DNA of 60,881 nt. Source: Lishizhenia tianjinensis. GTDB taxonomy: Bacteria > Bacteroidota > Bacteroidia > Flavobacteriales_D > Crocinitomicaceae. The DNA lies in the NCBI GenBank assembly GCA_945863425.1, contig CAMBBW010000002.1, positions 1 through 60,881 of the forward strand, written 5' to 3'. Made by a program: the position numbers and the translations under genes. This document shows positions 25,178-35,322 of the stretch, piece by piece; the first letter of the stretch is position 1, and every line of letters begins with the position of its first letter. The notes under the pieces are model-generated. The model had not been told where the DNA came from, did no database searches, and was given only the letters and a program-made list of their open reading frames with translations.

Positions 25178-28156
25178 TTACAAGCCCAATCCAGAAATTG
25201 ATAATGGTTTACTAAACGGGTTAAATTTCAGCGTCAATCGGATATTCCTTGAATAATTGGAGTAAAGATTCCCCATATTTGAACTATTGAGCAACGGGAA
25301 GTAAACACCAAATATTGAACTTAAGCGAATTCCAAGCCCAGCATTGTATGCATAATTTATAGTGTTTCCATTATAGAACGTTCCAAAATCTCCATAGACT
25401 CCGAGGAATCCTAATCGAGGTAAAGGTAATGGCGCATAAAGATTAGCAGATGCCATCCAAAAGGAAGTCGTTCCAATTGAACTTGTACTATTAAATCCTC
25501 CTAAGTTGTTGTTTCGTTGAATGGTACTTGAGTTGAAACGATCAAAATAATATTCTTCCATAAATAAATCTTGCATACCATTTGCTCCACTTAGTGCGAG
25601 TTGATAGTAATTATAACCAATACTGGATCCATTGGTGTAGGATAGGTTGTTTCCAAAAAATGTGCGCAAATGAATCCATCGTTTCATTTTGTTTCGAAGG
25701 TATCTTAAACTATATTCTGCCGTTAAGGAAACCCTTCTGAGTTGGTCTGAATTTGCAGTAAGTTCATGCATTTCATCATAACGAAGTTGCAGTTTAAAAC
25801 GTTGGTCGGTTGTATTTGCAGCGCTTTCAATCCACATGTATCCACCACCTAAATTGATTGAATTATCACCTCTGACTTCGTTGCGCAGTGCGATTGATAT
25901 TTTACCGGAGTATTGAAATAAATTATTTTTCTTCCGATTGCCAATTTGAGTTTGCATATAAAGTGAACCAAAGTTTAAACCAGATTCCCAGTTCTCAAAA
26001 TTACCGTCTGCCTTGAATCGCTTGATGTTGGCGCCAAACGTTACGTTTTTAAAATTTGATTTTGGCAGAAGAGTATGTGATATTTCGGCAATACCAGCCA
26101 AGCTTTTGTTTCCAAACGAAAACATTGGAGCTAATAGAAAATGAGTTGGTCTAAGCGGAACCGCAATATTATGTACAGCCATGCCAAGCATTAATTTGTC
26201 GTGTTGATTTCCAGCAATAATTGGTGTAAAAAATTGATTGTTTTTAAAATTGTCCTGGTCACCCAAAAGAAATTGAAATCGAGGAGATTCTACTTTTGAT
26301 AACATAGTTCGATTTGTCCAAAAATTATTTTGACGATTGATTTCCGGAATCTCCTTATTTGCATCGATTGCTACTTTCGTGATTACTTTTTTAGGCGTTT
26401 TAACTTCAACTGTTCGTTGTCCGGGTTCTGCCCAAACTGTTTCAACAATTGAATCACCCTTGAAAACATTTAACTCAATGGGCCCATTAACTTGCCCTAC
26501 ATTTTTTACTTTAACCGTTGATCCACCATTTTTTGAATGATGAACACATTGAATTTTGTAGTCTAAATGATTGGTTGTCTGAATGAGGTCATCAAAGAGC
26601 CAATTCAGATTTTTTCCTGAGGTGCGTTCCATTGATTTCCGCATATCTTCCGGCTGAGGATGTTTGAATTTCCATTCGCTAAAATAGGCCTGCATGCATT
26701 TATTGAATAAATCCTCGCCCAAATAATCTTTTAAATAATAGAAAACTAATCCAGTTTTTTGATACATAATCAATCCATAATTTATTGAAGTAAATTCCGC
26801 TGAATGGGTTTCAATGGGTTGATCAGCACTAAAATGAGCCAAAACTTTATATAAGTAATCTCCTTGCGCGCGGTAATCCAAGTTATCCATATGAATGAAT
26901 CTTCCAGCAATTTGTTCCGATGTAAAAGCATTATTCGGATACTTGGTTTGCATGTAACGCACTTCATTTAGTGTATTCATTCCTTCGTCCATCCAACCAT
27001 GTACACGTTCGTTAGATCCTAAAATTCCGTAGAACCAATTATGACCTACTTCATGAACAATTACTGTTTCGAGCGATCGAGCATTTCCAACGGATCCAAT
27101 AACAGTAACATTTGGATATTCCATTCCACCTCCAGCGCTAATTGTACCATCCACAGCAGTTACTTGATTGTACGGATAATCTCCGTTCCACAAGGAATAA
27201 TAATAGGTTCCGTCATTAATATATTCAATCGCACGTTGCCACAGTGAAGCATTTTGGGGAGTGAACATTGCCCAAGAAGTAACATAGCGTTCTGAATGTG
27301 GAAGTTTTACTTCGCCTTTTAAAACTAGGTATCGCTTATCTGCAAACCAAGCAAAATCATGTACTTTGGATTGTTTATATCGAATTGTTTTATGTTCCGA
27401 TTCGGATGCCGGAAACTTCATGTTTTCTTTGTCATTGTCGGTCATTGAACCAATGTTTTTTTCAGTTTCCACAGCTTTATTTTTTAAAAATTCAATTTCT
27501 GACTCTGTCTGGAGATCTCCTGTTGAACCCACAATATAATTCTTTGGAAGAGTTATCGATACATCATAGGAGCCATATTCAGAATAGAATTCGCCTTGGT
27601 TCAAATAAGGCATTTGATTCCATCCGTTTTTGTCGAAAACAGCAGGCTTAGGATACCATTGTGTAATTTGATAGGATTGACCAATGTGGCCCAATCGAGA
27701 AATGCTACCACTTGGAATTTTTACTTTAAACGGCGTTGAAATCAGAATTTTCTCACCAGATTTTAATGGTTGAGGTAGATAAATCAACGCTATATCAATA
27801 TGTTCCGCATCTAATTCCCATTTTAATTGCTGACCATTAGATTGAAAGTTCAAAGAATCAATATACCCTTTGATGGAATCTGCACCGAATTTTAATTCAG
27901 TTTCACCATTTTTATACAATTGTTTTGCTAGTGCCGTATTTTCATTTTTGTAGGCATTAGCCCAAAGATGAATATATATTTTGTCTAATGTGCTAGGAGA
28001 ATTGTTGACGTATTCAAATTCCTCGACTCCCCGAATGATATGGTTTTTATCATCTAATTTAACTGAGATTTTGTAATTCACCTCTTGTTGCCAATAGGCT
28101 TGACCAAAAGAATTATTGAACAGTGCGAGCAAAAGAAAAGAGAATAATAAACGCAT
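25178..28156 (-). CDS. Large M1 family metallopeptidase
   Basis: 992 residues. Signal peptide about 1-19 (ending SFGQ). The gluzincin site is complete: HEVGH at 368-372 and the third zinc ligand E391 in WMDEGMN, exactly 19 residues after the second His. The substrate-binding GGGMEYP motif is at 342-348. The region after about 640 resembles an outer-membrane barrel (repeated FGNKSLAGIAEISH, FKLQLRYDEMHEL, GVYGDFGTFYNG), so this may be a surface or outer-membrane-anchored aminopeptidase. The C-terminus lacks an obvious T9SS signal. It is followed by the DUF1573 gene with its own promoter. Confidence 0.9.
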   Translation of the reverse strand: MRLLFSFLLLALFNNSFGQAYWQQEVNYKISVKLDDKNHIIRGVEEFEYVNNSPSTLDKIYIHLWANAYKNENTALAKQLYKNGETELKFGADSIKGYIDSLNFQSNGQQLKWELDAEHIDIALIYLPQPLKSGEKILISTPFKVKIPSGSISRLGHIGQSYQITQWYPKPAVFDKNGWNQMPYLNQGEFYSEYGSYDVSITLPKNYIVGSTGDLQTESEIEFLKNKAVETEKNIGSMTDNDKENMKFPASESEHKTIRYKQSKVHDFAWFADKRYLVLKGEVKLPHSERYVTSWAMFTPQNASLWQRAIEYINDGTYYYSLWNGDYPYNQVTAVDGTISAGGGMEYPNVTVIGSVGNARSLETVIVHEVGHNWFYGILGSNERVHGWMDEGMNTLNEVRYMQTKYPNNAFTSEQIAGRFIHMDNLDYRAQGDYLYKVLAHFSADQPIETHSAEFTSINYGLIMYQKTGLVFYYLKDYLGEDLFNKCMQAYFSEWKFKHPQPEDMRKSMERTSGKNLNWLFDDLIQTTNHLDYKIQCVHHSKNGGSTVKVKNVGQVNGPIELNVFKGDSIVETVWAEPGQRTVEVKTPKKVITKVAIDANKEIPEINRQNNFWTNRTMLSKVESPRFQFLLGDQDNFKNNQFFTPIIAGNQHDKLMLGMAVHNIAVPLRPTHFLLAPMFSFGNKSLAGIAEISHTLLPKSNFKNVTFGANIKRFKADGNFENWESGLNFGSLYMQTQIGNRKKNNLFQYSGKISIALRNEVRGDNSINLGGGYMWIESAANTTDQRFKLQLRYDEMHELTANSDQLRRVSLTAEYSLRYLRNKMKRWIHLRTFFGNNLSYTNGSSIGYNYYQLALSGANGMQDLFMEEYYFDRFNSSTIQRNNNLGGFNSTSSIGTTSFWMASANLYAPLPLPRLGFLGVYGDFGTFYNGNTINYAYNAGLGIRLSSIFGVYFPLLNSSNMGNLYSNYSRNIRLTLKFNPFSKPLSISGLGL

Positions 28157-28195
28157 ATTTTTTAAAATTTGAACATTAGACTAATTTTCGTAAAA

Positions 28196-28231
28196 TTTGT
28201 TACGAATGATGTAAAAATACAATTATTTTTG
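28196..28231 (+). promoter_or_regulatory. Promoter of the small lipoprotein gene
   Basis: TTTG at 28196-28199, a 24-base spacer and TATTTTTG at 28224-28231. The spacer is one base beyond the usual range. The start codon is 15 bases downstream of the box. Confidence 0.5.
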
Positions 28232-28246
28232 TGTCAAAATTAATCC

Positions 28247-28516
28247 ATGAAAATTGCTGTCACAATATTGTTTTTAGCCTTGATCTCTTATTCTTGTACT
28301 AACATTGAAAAAGAAGCTGAAATGCTTGCAGATTATTGTTATTGCCAAACCACTCAAGCAAAAACGCAAGCAGAAAAAAACCAAGCGAAACGCAATTGTA
28401 ATGACATGAAAAATCAGATTGAAAAACAACACGGTAAAGACCTAAGTAAGGTTTCAGAAGAAGAAAAAGAGCTGTTTAATGAAGTTTTTTTCAAACGTGT
28501 TAATGAATGTAAATAA
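28247..28516 (+). CDS. Small lipoprotein of unknown function
   Basis: 89 residues. Signal peptide with a lipobox ending ISYSC (C17). The mature part has a CYC pair, a third Cys in RNCNDM and a C-terminal ECK, so two disulfides or a metal site are possible. It is mostly charged and helical (KTQAEKNQAKRN, SKVSEEEKELFNEVF). No family is recognised. The stop codon is 2 bases from that of the convergent recJ. Confidence 0.7.
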   Translation: MKIAVTILFLALISYSCTNIEKEAEMLADYCYCQTTQAKTQAEKNQAKRNCNDMKNQIEKQHGKDLSKVSEEEKELFNEVFFKRVNECK

Positions 28517-28518
28517 CC

Positions 28519-30243
28519 TTAAATTTCTCTAATGTCTTTCAAGTTAAGCTGTAACGTTTCCTTTTCTCTGAAGACATTCGTTTCCAATGTATAGGCTAAT
28601 TGAAAAGGTAAACCATCCGCCACCAATATTTCTTTATCAGCCATATTGAATCCAATTGCTTCCATTGTTAAATCATGGTTTGGTTGTAAAACGGTAAGTT
28701 TTAAATGAGCATCATTTAAGAGACGAAAATTTTTAGTGTAAACGTTTTCAGAAACAAATACGGGTTTCATATTGCCAGGGCCAAAGGGTTCAAAATGATC
28801 TATAATTTTTTTGAATCGAGGAATCTTTAATCTATTTTCATTCGGTAAAAATAATTCGTTGAAAGCTATTTCTGCATCAATGATTTGGGTTGGATAAATT
28901 GTTTTATTCCGCAACATTTCTTGAGTTACCTCCTCAAAATGAATAATAAACTTTTGAAGATTTTCTTCTTTAAGTGTTAATCCAGCAGCGTGTTTGTGTC
29001 CGCCAAATTGTTCAAGAAGATGAGAGCAGGCATCAATGGCTTCGTATAAGTCAAAATCTTCAATGCTTCGCGCAGAGCCAGTAATTAATCCATTTGATTT
29101 TGTTAAAACAATCGTTGGTTTATAATGGGTTTCTATTAATCGTGATGCGACAATTCCCACAACTCCTTTGTGCCAATGAGGTCGGTAAACCACAGTCGAT
29201 TTTTTGATAGAAGAATTGGAGTCTAATTCAATGATTTTCAAGGCTTCTTGCGTAATTTCTTGATCAATTTTTCTTCTGTTTTGGTTGTCCAAATGAATAT
29301 CTTGTGCCAATTGATTCATTTCACTCCGATTGGTCGAAATCATTAATTCAACCGCGTATTTTCCACTTCGTAGTCTTCCAGCGGCATTAATCCTCGGGGC
29401 AATGATAAAAACAACATCAGTAAGGGTTAGAGGAAAGTTTTTTTTCGCAAGCGTAATTAATTCTTGAAATGCAACACGAGGTTTTTCATTCAGTTTTTTA
29501 ATTCCATGATATGCCAAAATTCTATTTTCACCAATTACAGGAACGATATCCGCACCAATGCTAATGGCGACCAAATCCAACTGATTTAATAACAGTCCTT
29601 CCTCCCATTTGTTAGTAGTATATAGCGCTTGCATCACTTTAAAACCAACGCCACAGCCACATAATTCCTTGAAAGGGTAGGGGCAATCCAACCGCTTTGG
29701 GTCCAAAACAATACAATCTGGGATAATTGGTCCAGGTTGGTGATGATCGCAAATGATAAAATCTACTGAATTTTGTTTTGCGTAATCTACAAGATCGATC
29801 GATTTTATTCCGCAATCCAAGGCAATTATCAATGAATAACCTTCTTGAATCGCAAAATCCACCCCTTGTTTGCTAATTCCATAGCCCTCAGTATAGCGAT
29901 CTGGTATGTAAAATGAAATGGATTGATAAAAAGGGATTAAGCTAAGATAGACTAGGGCTACTGCCGTTGTTCCGTCCACATCATAATCGCCAAAAAGCAA
30001 GATTTTTTCATTAGAGGAAATGGCATGATTAATTCTTTCAATTGCTTCCTTCATATCTTTCATTTCAAATGGATCATGAATTTCTTCCATTTTCGGTCTT
30101 AAAAAAGATTCTGCTCCTGCCTTGGTCGTAATTCCTTTTTGGAGCAATAATCTTGCAACAATAGAATCTACATGTAGTTCTTGTTTCAATCGTTCAATTT
30201 CTTCCGCTGAAGGGACAGATTTCAGCAACCATTTTTTATTCAT
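28519..30243 (-). CDS. recJ: Single-stranded-DNA-specific exonuclease RecJ
   Basis: 574 residues, the usual length. The DHH-family motifs are visible: LLFGDYDVDGTTAVALVY near residue 82 and FIICDHHQPGP near 160, which bind manganese, then the DHHA1 domain with GGHKHAAGLTL near 415 and an OB fold at the C-terminus. RecJ resects 5' ends in recombination and repair. The gene follows the AddA-like gene by 39 bases on the same strand, which suggests a repair operon. Confidence 0.94.
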   Translation of the reverse strand: MNKKWLLKSVPSAEEIERLKQELHVDSIVARLLLQKGITTKAGAESFLRPKMEEIHDPFEMKDMKEAIERINHAISSNEKILLFGDYDVDGTTAVALVYLSLIPFYQSISFYIPDRYTEGYGISKQGVDFAIQEGYSLIIALDCGIKSIDLVDYAKQNSVDFIICDHHQPGPIIPDCIVLDPKRLDCPYPFKELCGCGVGFKVMQALYTTNKWEEGLLLNQLDLVAISIGADIVPVIGENRILAYHGIKKLNEKPRVAFQELITLAKKNFPLTLTDVVFIIAPRINAAGRLRSGKYAVELMISTNRSEMNQLAQDIHLDNQNRRKIDQEITQEALKIIELDSNSSIKKSTVVYRPHWHKGVVGIVASRLIETHYKPTIVLTKSNGLITGSARSIEDFDLYEAIDACSHLLEQFGGHKHAAGLTLKEENLQKFIIHFEEVTQEMLRNKTIYPTQIIDAEIAFNELFLPNENRLKIPRFKKIIDHFEPFGPGNMKPVFVSENVYTKNFRLLNDAHLKLTVLQPNHDLTMEAIGFNMADKEILVADGLPFQLAYTLETNVFREKETLQLNLKDIREI

Positions 30244-30282
30244 TCTTTACAATTTATACCTTTAAGTTACAAAAAATTAGGA

Positions 30283-33200
30283 TCATTGACAAACAACTTC
30301 TTGTAAAATTTCAGTATTTGTAAAATATAAATAAGCTTTAATATTCGGCAGGTTCATTTCCCTGAGGGCAGTGGCATAATCGCTAATTTGTTTCAAGTAT
30401 TTTGGATTTTCTGCGCCTGTTTTAAAATCAATAAGGATTGTTTTATCTGATTTTAGAATGAGTTTATCAGGTCTTTTGATGCTGTCTCTCGCAACAATAA
30501 TGGGGATTTCATTTAACACCGTTTGTGCATCTGATAAAATTCCTTGCGATTTCATTAATTCAAAGGCGCGCAATGCTTTTGTTTTTAATTCAACCTTTAA
30601 TTTGGCTGGTATTTCATCTTGAAGAATTAGTGTTTCCAGCACAGAATCAATTTGCTCGGTAGAATCACAAGAAGACATAAGGAGGTGAAAAGCATTACCA
30701 AATTTCTGTTCCATAGATAATTCGTTCAATAATTCATCTTGTCTTATAGCGATATCAGGAAACCATAAATTATCAGAAACAATGGTTGGTTCAAAAAAAT
30801 CAGATTCAACAATTGGAGTATTTTTTCCTTGGTGTTTGGGGTTTGTGCCCTCGGCACCTTGTTTATGCACAATAGTTTCCTCTGCAATGTTGTTGTTTAA
30901 TTTTTTAAGTGTTGAATGAATAAGACTACCCAAATTAGTGCTTTGGAAATAATTCAACACATAAAGTCGTTCTCTCGCTCGCGTGAATGCTACATAGCAA
31001 AGATTCACTTTATCCGTTAAAATCTGACCACTTTCCTGTGTATATGCATCTGCTATTTCTTGAATGGATGAGTCTTTTGATAGACTGGAATAAAGGACAT
31101 TGTCATTTACCTCTACTAGCTGTTTCGACCAAGCTTTCACTTTTAAATCAAAATCGATATCCGGTAATATGACAACAGGAAATTCAAGGCCTTTCGCTTT
31201 ATGAATGGTCATCAATTTAATTGAATTATCAGATTCAGGTAATTGAACGGACATTTTTTCATTGTGTTTTGAATAGTAGTCGATAAACCCCCTCAAATCA
31301 CTTGAGTTATTTTGCTCGTATTGGAACACTACATCCGCCAAGTGATGTAAATAGGCATTTTTCTCTTCGAACCACCCCATTTTTCGATAAAAATGTTGAA
31401 TCAAGCTGTATAATGTTTCATACGCTGCAAAAAACGATTGATTGTTCCCAAAATTTTCTAAAATAAATGAGGAATCGTCAAAGTATTTAACTTTTTTTCC
31501 ATTGATGTCTTTTTCAACGAAATATTTCCAATAATCAGCTTGCGTTTTGTCCGATCGCATACGAAAAAAAAGATCCGCAAATTTCTTCATCTCTGTCTTG
31601 TTTTTTGGATCCAATCTCCTTTTTAAATAAGAGATAGTAAGTCGGACGCGCGGTTCATTATTCACAAATAAGGAATCACCAGACACAACCGAAATCCCTC
31701 GTTTCAATAATTCAATAGCCCAACTATTCAGTTTTTTGTTGGTGTCATGCAGAAGACAGATATCTCCCCTCTTAAAGTGAGATTGATCGCAATTTTCAAT
31801 AATTTCCACAAGTTTATCTATCCGATCATCTAAGTCTAATTTTTCTTTATTGGAAACAATCGAAACAAAACCTTCGGATTTGGAAGTTGCTATTTGACTT
31901 ACAGGGTCATAGTATTTTTGAGATTTTTCGTTTAATTCTAATTTGAGCAACTCAAAAAAGTGATTATTGAAATTTACAACAGCTTGTGCAGACCTCCAAT
32001 TCTCTAATAAAGGAATTACCACTCCTCTTTGCTCAAAAATACGTGATTTTGCCTCAATCTCAGCTGAATTTTCTGGATTGTAAATGCGAGGTAATTCTAC
32101 AAATTGTTCAGCAACCCCGTTTCTGAAACGATATATAGATTGTTTTGGATCACCAACAATGAAATTTAGGTGATTGTGTCCGAGAGATTCATCGACAAGG
32201 TGTATTAAATTGAGCCATTGCATCCGCGATGTATCCTGAAATTCATCCAATAAATAATGGTTGAATTTAGTGCCAATTCGTTCATAAATATAAGGGGCGT
32301 GTGATTGTTGAATAAGTTCTGAAATAAGCTTATTAAATTCGGAAATCTGAATAATTTGTTCTTGTTGTTTTATTTCCTCTAAAAATTGGTGCATAAATTT
32401 GAGTAAAGCCATGCTATGGAAATTTTTGCTTAGCATGTTCACCAAGTTGAATGTTCTGAGATTGTCGGTGTAGAAGTCTAAATATTCTCTCAATGCTTGT
32501 TGAAATTCAGCAGGAACAAATTTATCCTTTTTGGGTTCTTCTAATAGACTTTTAGCATAACCTTCCGTGACTGGTTGCTTCTCTGCTAACGATTTCAAGC
32601 TGTTTAATTTCATGAGTTGATTAAACGCTTTTATTCCGTTCGGGATTTTTTCAGCGGCCATCCCTAATTCGTTCACCAACGCATAAACATGAGCGCCTTT
32701 CTGAATGTATGCTTTGTTTAGATCATTTCTTTGTTTAATCCAATTATGAAACAATGATTGATCGTATTTCTTTGCCATGATTTTATCCAAAACAGGGAAA
32801 ACACTTTCTTTTGTTAAAATCTTAGCAAAATCAACTAAAATTGTTTTTACATCCCATTTTTCTCCATCATCGAGGTTACTTTTGGCATAAGAAAACACAA
32901 TTTCCGTTAGTTCCTCAACGTCTTTTTCACCCACTTTATTCAACAGTTGATCCACTAATTTTTCAATCAATAAATCTGTATTCATTTCAATTTCAAATTG
33001 TCCCGGTAAATCAAGGTCTCGACTAAAATTTCGAATGAGTTTTAGGTTAAATTTATCAATCGTCATTACATGAAAATCCTCATAAGTATGCAAAAGAGAT
33101 TGAAGTGATTTTTGAGCTCGTTTAATAAGGATTGCTTTACCAACACCGAGTTCTTCTTCAAGTTTTTCAAATAATGAAATTGCATCAGGAAGAACTTCCA

Positions 33201-33423
33201 ATTCGGTGGATCTTGCCATGACATCTAGTGCTTTAATAACACGTTCTTTCATTTCATTGGCGGCTTTATTGGTGAAAGTCATTGCCAAAATATGCCTGAA
33301 GTCTTGGTAAGAATATTCTGTTTTAACGAGTATTTTTATGTATTGAAAAACTAAATTGTACGTCTTTCCACTGCCTGCTGATGCATTTAAAATTAAAAGC
33401 GGTTTTTCTGTTTGTTGATTCAT
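30283..33423 (-). CDS. UvrD/AddA-like ATP-dependent helicase-nuclease
   Basis: 1046 residues. Walker A ASAGSGKT at 14-21, FRHILAMTFTNKAANEMKER motif Ia (in part), DEFQDTSRMQW (motif II), FIVGDPKQSIYRFRNG (motif III), IKLMTIHKAKGLEFPVVILP (motif V, in part) and CYVAFTRARERLYVL (motif VI). The C-terminal end (about 1000-1046) has LILKSDKTILIDFKTG and YLKQISDYA, a PD-(D/E)XK nuclease like AddA/RecB. The protein would process double-strand breaks together with an AddB-type partner, which is not encoded in this window. The neighbour upstream is divergent. Confidence 0.9.
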   Translation of the reverse strand: MNQQTEKPLLILNASAGSGKTYNLVFQYIKILVKTEYSYQDFRHILAMTFTNKAANEMKERVIKALDVMARSTELEVLPDAISLFEKLEEELGVGKAILIKRAQKSLQSLLHTYEDFHVMTIDKFNLKLIRNFSRDLDLPGQFEIEMNTDLLIEKLVDQLLNKVGEKDVEELTEIVFSYAKSNLDDGEKWDVKTILVDFAKILTKESVFPVLDKIMAKKYDQSLFHNWIKQRNDLNKAYIQKGAHVYALVNELGMAAEKIPNGIKAFNQLMKLNSLKSLAEKQPVTEGYAKSLLEEPKKDKFVPAEFQQALREYLDFYTDNLRTFNLVNMLSKNFHSMALLKFMHQFLEEIKQQEQIIQISEFNKLISELIQQSHAPYIYERIGTKFNHYLLDEFQDTSRMQWLNLIHLVDESLGHNHLNFIVGDPKQSIYRFRNGVAEQFVELPRIYNPENSAEIEAKSRIFEQRGVVIPLLENWRSAQAVVNFNNHFFELLKLELNEKSQKYYDPVSQIATSKSEGFVSIVSNKEKLDLDDRIDKLVEIIENCDQSHFKRGDICLLHDTNKKLNSWAIELLKRGISVVSGDSLFVNNEPRVRLTISYLKRRLDPKNKTEMKKFADLFFRMRSDKTQADYWKYFVEKDINGKKVKYFDDSSFILENFGNNQSFFAAYETLYSLIQHFYRKMGWFEEKNAYLHHLADVVFQYEQNNSSDLRGFIDYYSKHNEKMSVQLPESDNSIKLMTIHKAKGLEFPVVILPDIDFDLKVKAWSKQLVEVNDNVLYSSLSKDSSIQEIADAYTQESGQILTDKVNLCYVAFTRARERLYVLNYFQSTNLGSLIHSTLKKLNNNIAEETIVHKQGAEGTNPKHQGKNTPIVESDFFEPTIVSDNLWFPDIAIRQDELLNELSMEQKFGNAFHLLMSSCDSTEQIDSVLETLILQDEIPAKLKVELKTKALRAFELMKSQGILSDAQTVLNEIPIIVARDSIKRPDKLILKSDKTILIDFKTGAENPKYLKQISDYATALREMNLPNIKAYLYFTNTEILQEVVCQ

Positions 33424-33489
33424 CTATTTTCTCGTAAATTCGTGATTGATTTGCTAATGTTTTAAAGATAAGAAAAATTTAAAAAATAC

Positions 33490-34245
33490 ATGATGATAAA
33501 ATTAATTTCAGCAATAATAGTTTTTATGTTTTTGGTAACATCGTGTAAAAAAGATGATGTAACTCCGCCCGCAACCCAATATCTTCAAGTGGATGTAATA
33601 CCTACCTATACCAATGGTGGTGCTATGAAAATGAATCTTGATTCTGTTTACACCACACCTGAAGGGCACCAAGTTAAATTTACCGATGTAAAGTTCTACA
33701 CTTCAACATTAAAAAATGAATCTATTAATTTACTTCAGTCATCTCTTTTTGATTATAGAGAAACGGGGGGCATTATGCTTAGAACATCGGGAGATTACAC
33801 CAAATTCGCTAATTTACAAGGATTTATCGGAGTAGATTCTGTGTTGAATCACTCAGATCCGTCAGCATTTCCAAATGAAAGCCCATTGAATATTAGCAAC
33901 GCGGGCCCGATGCATTGGGGCTGGAATCCAGGATATATTTTTATGAATATTGAAGGGAAAGTGGATACGATCCCAGACGGAATTAACAACTTAGATCACA
34001 GTTTTAGTTTTCACATTGGAACAGATTTATACCGCAGAGATTTCTCGTTTACTAATTTAAATTGGCTTAAGATTTCGGATTCTGAACGAAAATTGAATTT
34101 GAAATTGGATCTTTGGAAATTCTTACATAACCCAATAAGTTCAATTGATTTAAAATCTGAATTTTTAACTCATACGGCATCTGGTCAACAGCCATTAACT
34201 GAAAAAGTAATTTCCAATTTTCAACAATCTTTACAACCATATTGA
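33490..34245 (+). CDS. MbnP-like copper-binding lipoprotein
   Basis: 251 residues. Lipobox ends LVTSC (C19), followed by KKDD, so it is a lipoprotein. The family core is visible: LDSVYTTPEGHQVKFTDVKFYTS near residue 50 (in part), FIGVDSVLNHSDP near 112, and GPMHWGWNPGYIFMNIEG at 139-156, with H142, W143 and W145. In the studied MbnP proteins an oxidised tryptophan (kynurenine) made by MbnH is needed for copper binding. It overlaps the MbnH-like gene (TGATG), the expected pairing. Assignment comes from motif memory, not alignment. Confidence 0.82.
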   Translation: MMIKLISAIIVFMFLVTSCKKDDVTPPATQYLQVDVIPTYTNGGAMKMNLDSVYTTPEGHQVKFTDVKFYTSTLKNESINLLQSSLFDYRETGGIMLRTSGDYTKFANLQGFIGVDSVLNHSDPSAFPNESPLNISNAGPMHWGWNPGYIFMNIEGKVDTIPDGINNLDHSFSFHIGTDLYRRDFSFTNLNWLKISDSERKLNLKLDLWKFLHNPISSIDLKSEFLTHTASGQQPLTEKVISNFQQSLQPY

Positions 34246-35321
34246 TGAAATACGCTTTATATATTTTTATTTTATTGGGCGTTTTTCTGGCTTGCAGAAA
34301 GGATAAGGTGGGTTATAAAGCAACTCCTTATATTCTTGATATACCTTCCCATTTTCCAGATATGATTATCCCTTCAGATAATCCAATGACAGCTGAAGGA
34401 GTAGAATTAGGTCGTTTCCTATTTTATGAAAAGAAATTAAGTGGTGATAATTCAATGAATTGTGCTACGTGTCACATGCCTCAAAATTCTTTTTCAGATC
34501 CCAACCAATATTCAACTGGAATTGATGGAATTCAAGGAAATAGACAATCTATGGCATTGATAAATATGGGATGGGAAAATTTCTTTTTTTGGGATGGAGG
34601 TAAAACCACATTAGAAAAACAAATTTTGGAGCCGGTAATCAATCCAATCGAAATGCATGAATCTTGGAAAAATGCAGTGAAAAAACTAGATCAGGATATG
34701 GCCTATCGAAATATGTTTTTTCGGGCTTTTGGCGAAGGAGGAATTGACTCAACCAAAGCAGCAAAGGCTATCGCACAATTTATTCGAACACTGATTTCTG
34801 GTCAATCTAAATTCGATGTAATGTACAAATACGAAAATAGTATGCCACTAACAGCGGCTGAACAATCTATTTTTCAAACTATTGATGTAGAAGAATGGGC
34901 TGGATATGATATTTTCAAAAGTTTAGATGGTGCTGATTGTTTTCATTGCCACAATGGCCCCTTAATGCGTGTAAAGAAATTTAGTAATAATGGGTTACTT
35001 CCCAATGCTTTTAACGATTTAGGTAGGGCACATGTAACCAATAATCCAGAAGACAATTATAAATTCAAAGTTCCAACCTTGCGAAACATTGCTTTGACAG
35101 CACCGTACATGCACGATGGTAGATTTGCCAATTTAGATGAGGTCATTGAACATTATTCAAGCGGGATACACATGAGTTCAACAATTGATCCTTTAATAGA
35201 ATTTGGAAGTCAAGGAGGTGTTCAGCTTGATGCACAGGAAAAGTACTTGTTGAAGAAATTTTTACTTACGCTTACGGACAATAACTTCGTCAATAATCCA
35301 AAATTTAAAGATCCACACTAA
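34245..35321 (+). CDS. MbnH-like dihaem cytochrome c peroxidase family protein
   Basis: 358 residues from the ATG at 34245, which overlaps the upstream TGA; a TTG one codon earlier is less likely. A lipobox ends VFLAC (C17). Two haem c motifs are present: CATCH at 73-77 and CFHCH at 232-236. Between and after them are the peroxidase-family signatures LFYEKKLSGDNSMNC and VPTLRNIALTAPYMHDG, the latter containing a probable axial Met. Beside an MbnP gene the likely role is oxidation of MbnP tryptophan. Generic hydrogen-peroxide reduction is the alternative. Confidence 0.88.
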   Translation: MKYALYIFILLGVFLACRKDKVGYKATPYILDIPSHFPDMIIPSDNPMTAEGVELGRFLFYEKKLSGDNSMNCATCHMPQNSFSDPNQYSTGIDGIQGNRQSMALINMGWENFFFWDGGKTTLEKQILEPVINPIEMHESWKNAVKKLDQDMAYRNMFFRAFGEGGIDSTKAAKAIAQFIRTLISGQSKFDVMYKYENSMPLTAAEQSIFQTIDVEEWAGYDIFKSLDGADCFHCHNGPLMRVKKFSNNGLLPNAFNDLGRAHVTNNPEDNYKFKVPTLRNIALTAPYMHDGRFANLDEVIEHYSSGIHMSSTIDPLIEFGSQGGVQLDAQEKYLLKKFLLTLTDNNFVNNPKFKDPH

Positions 35322-35322
35322 T

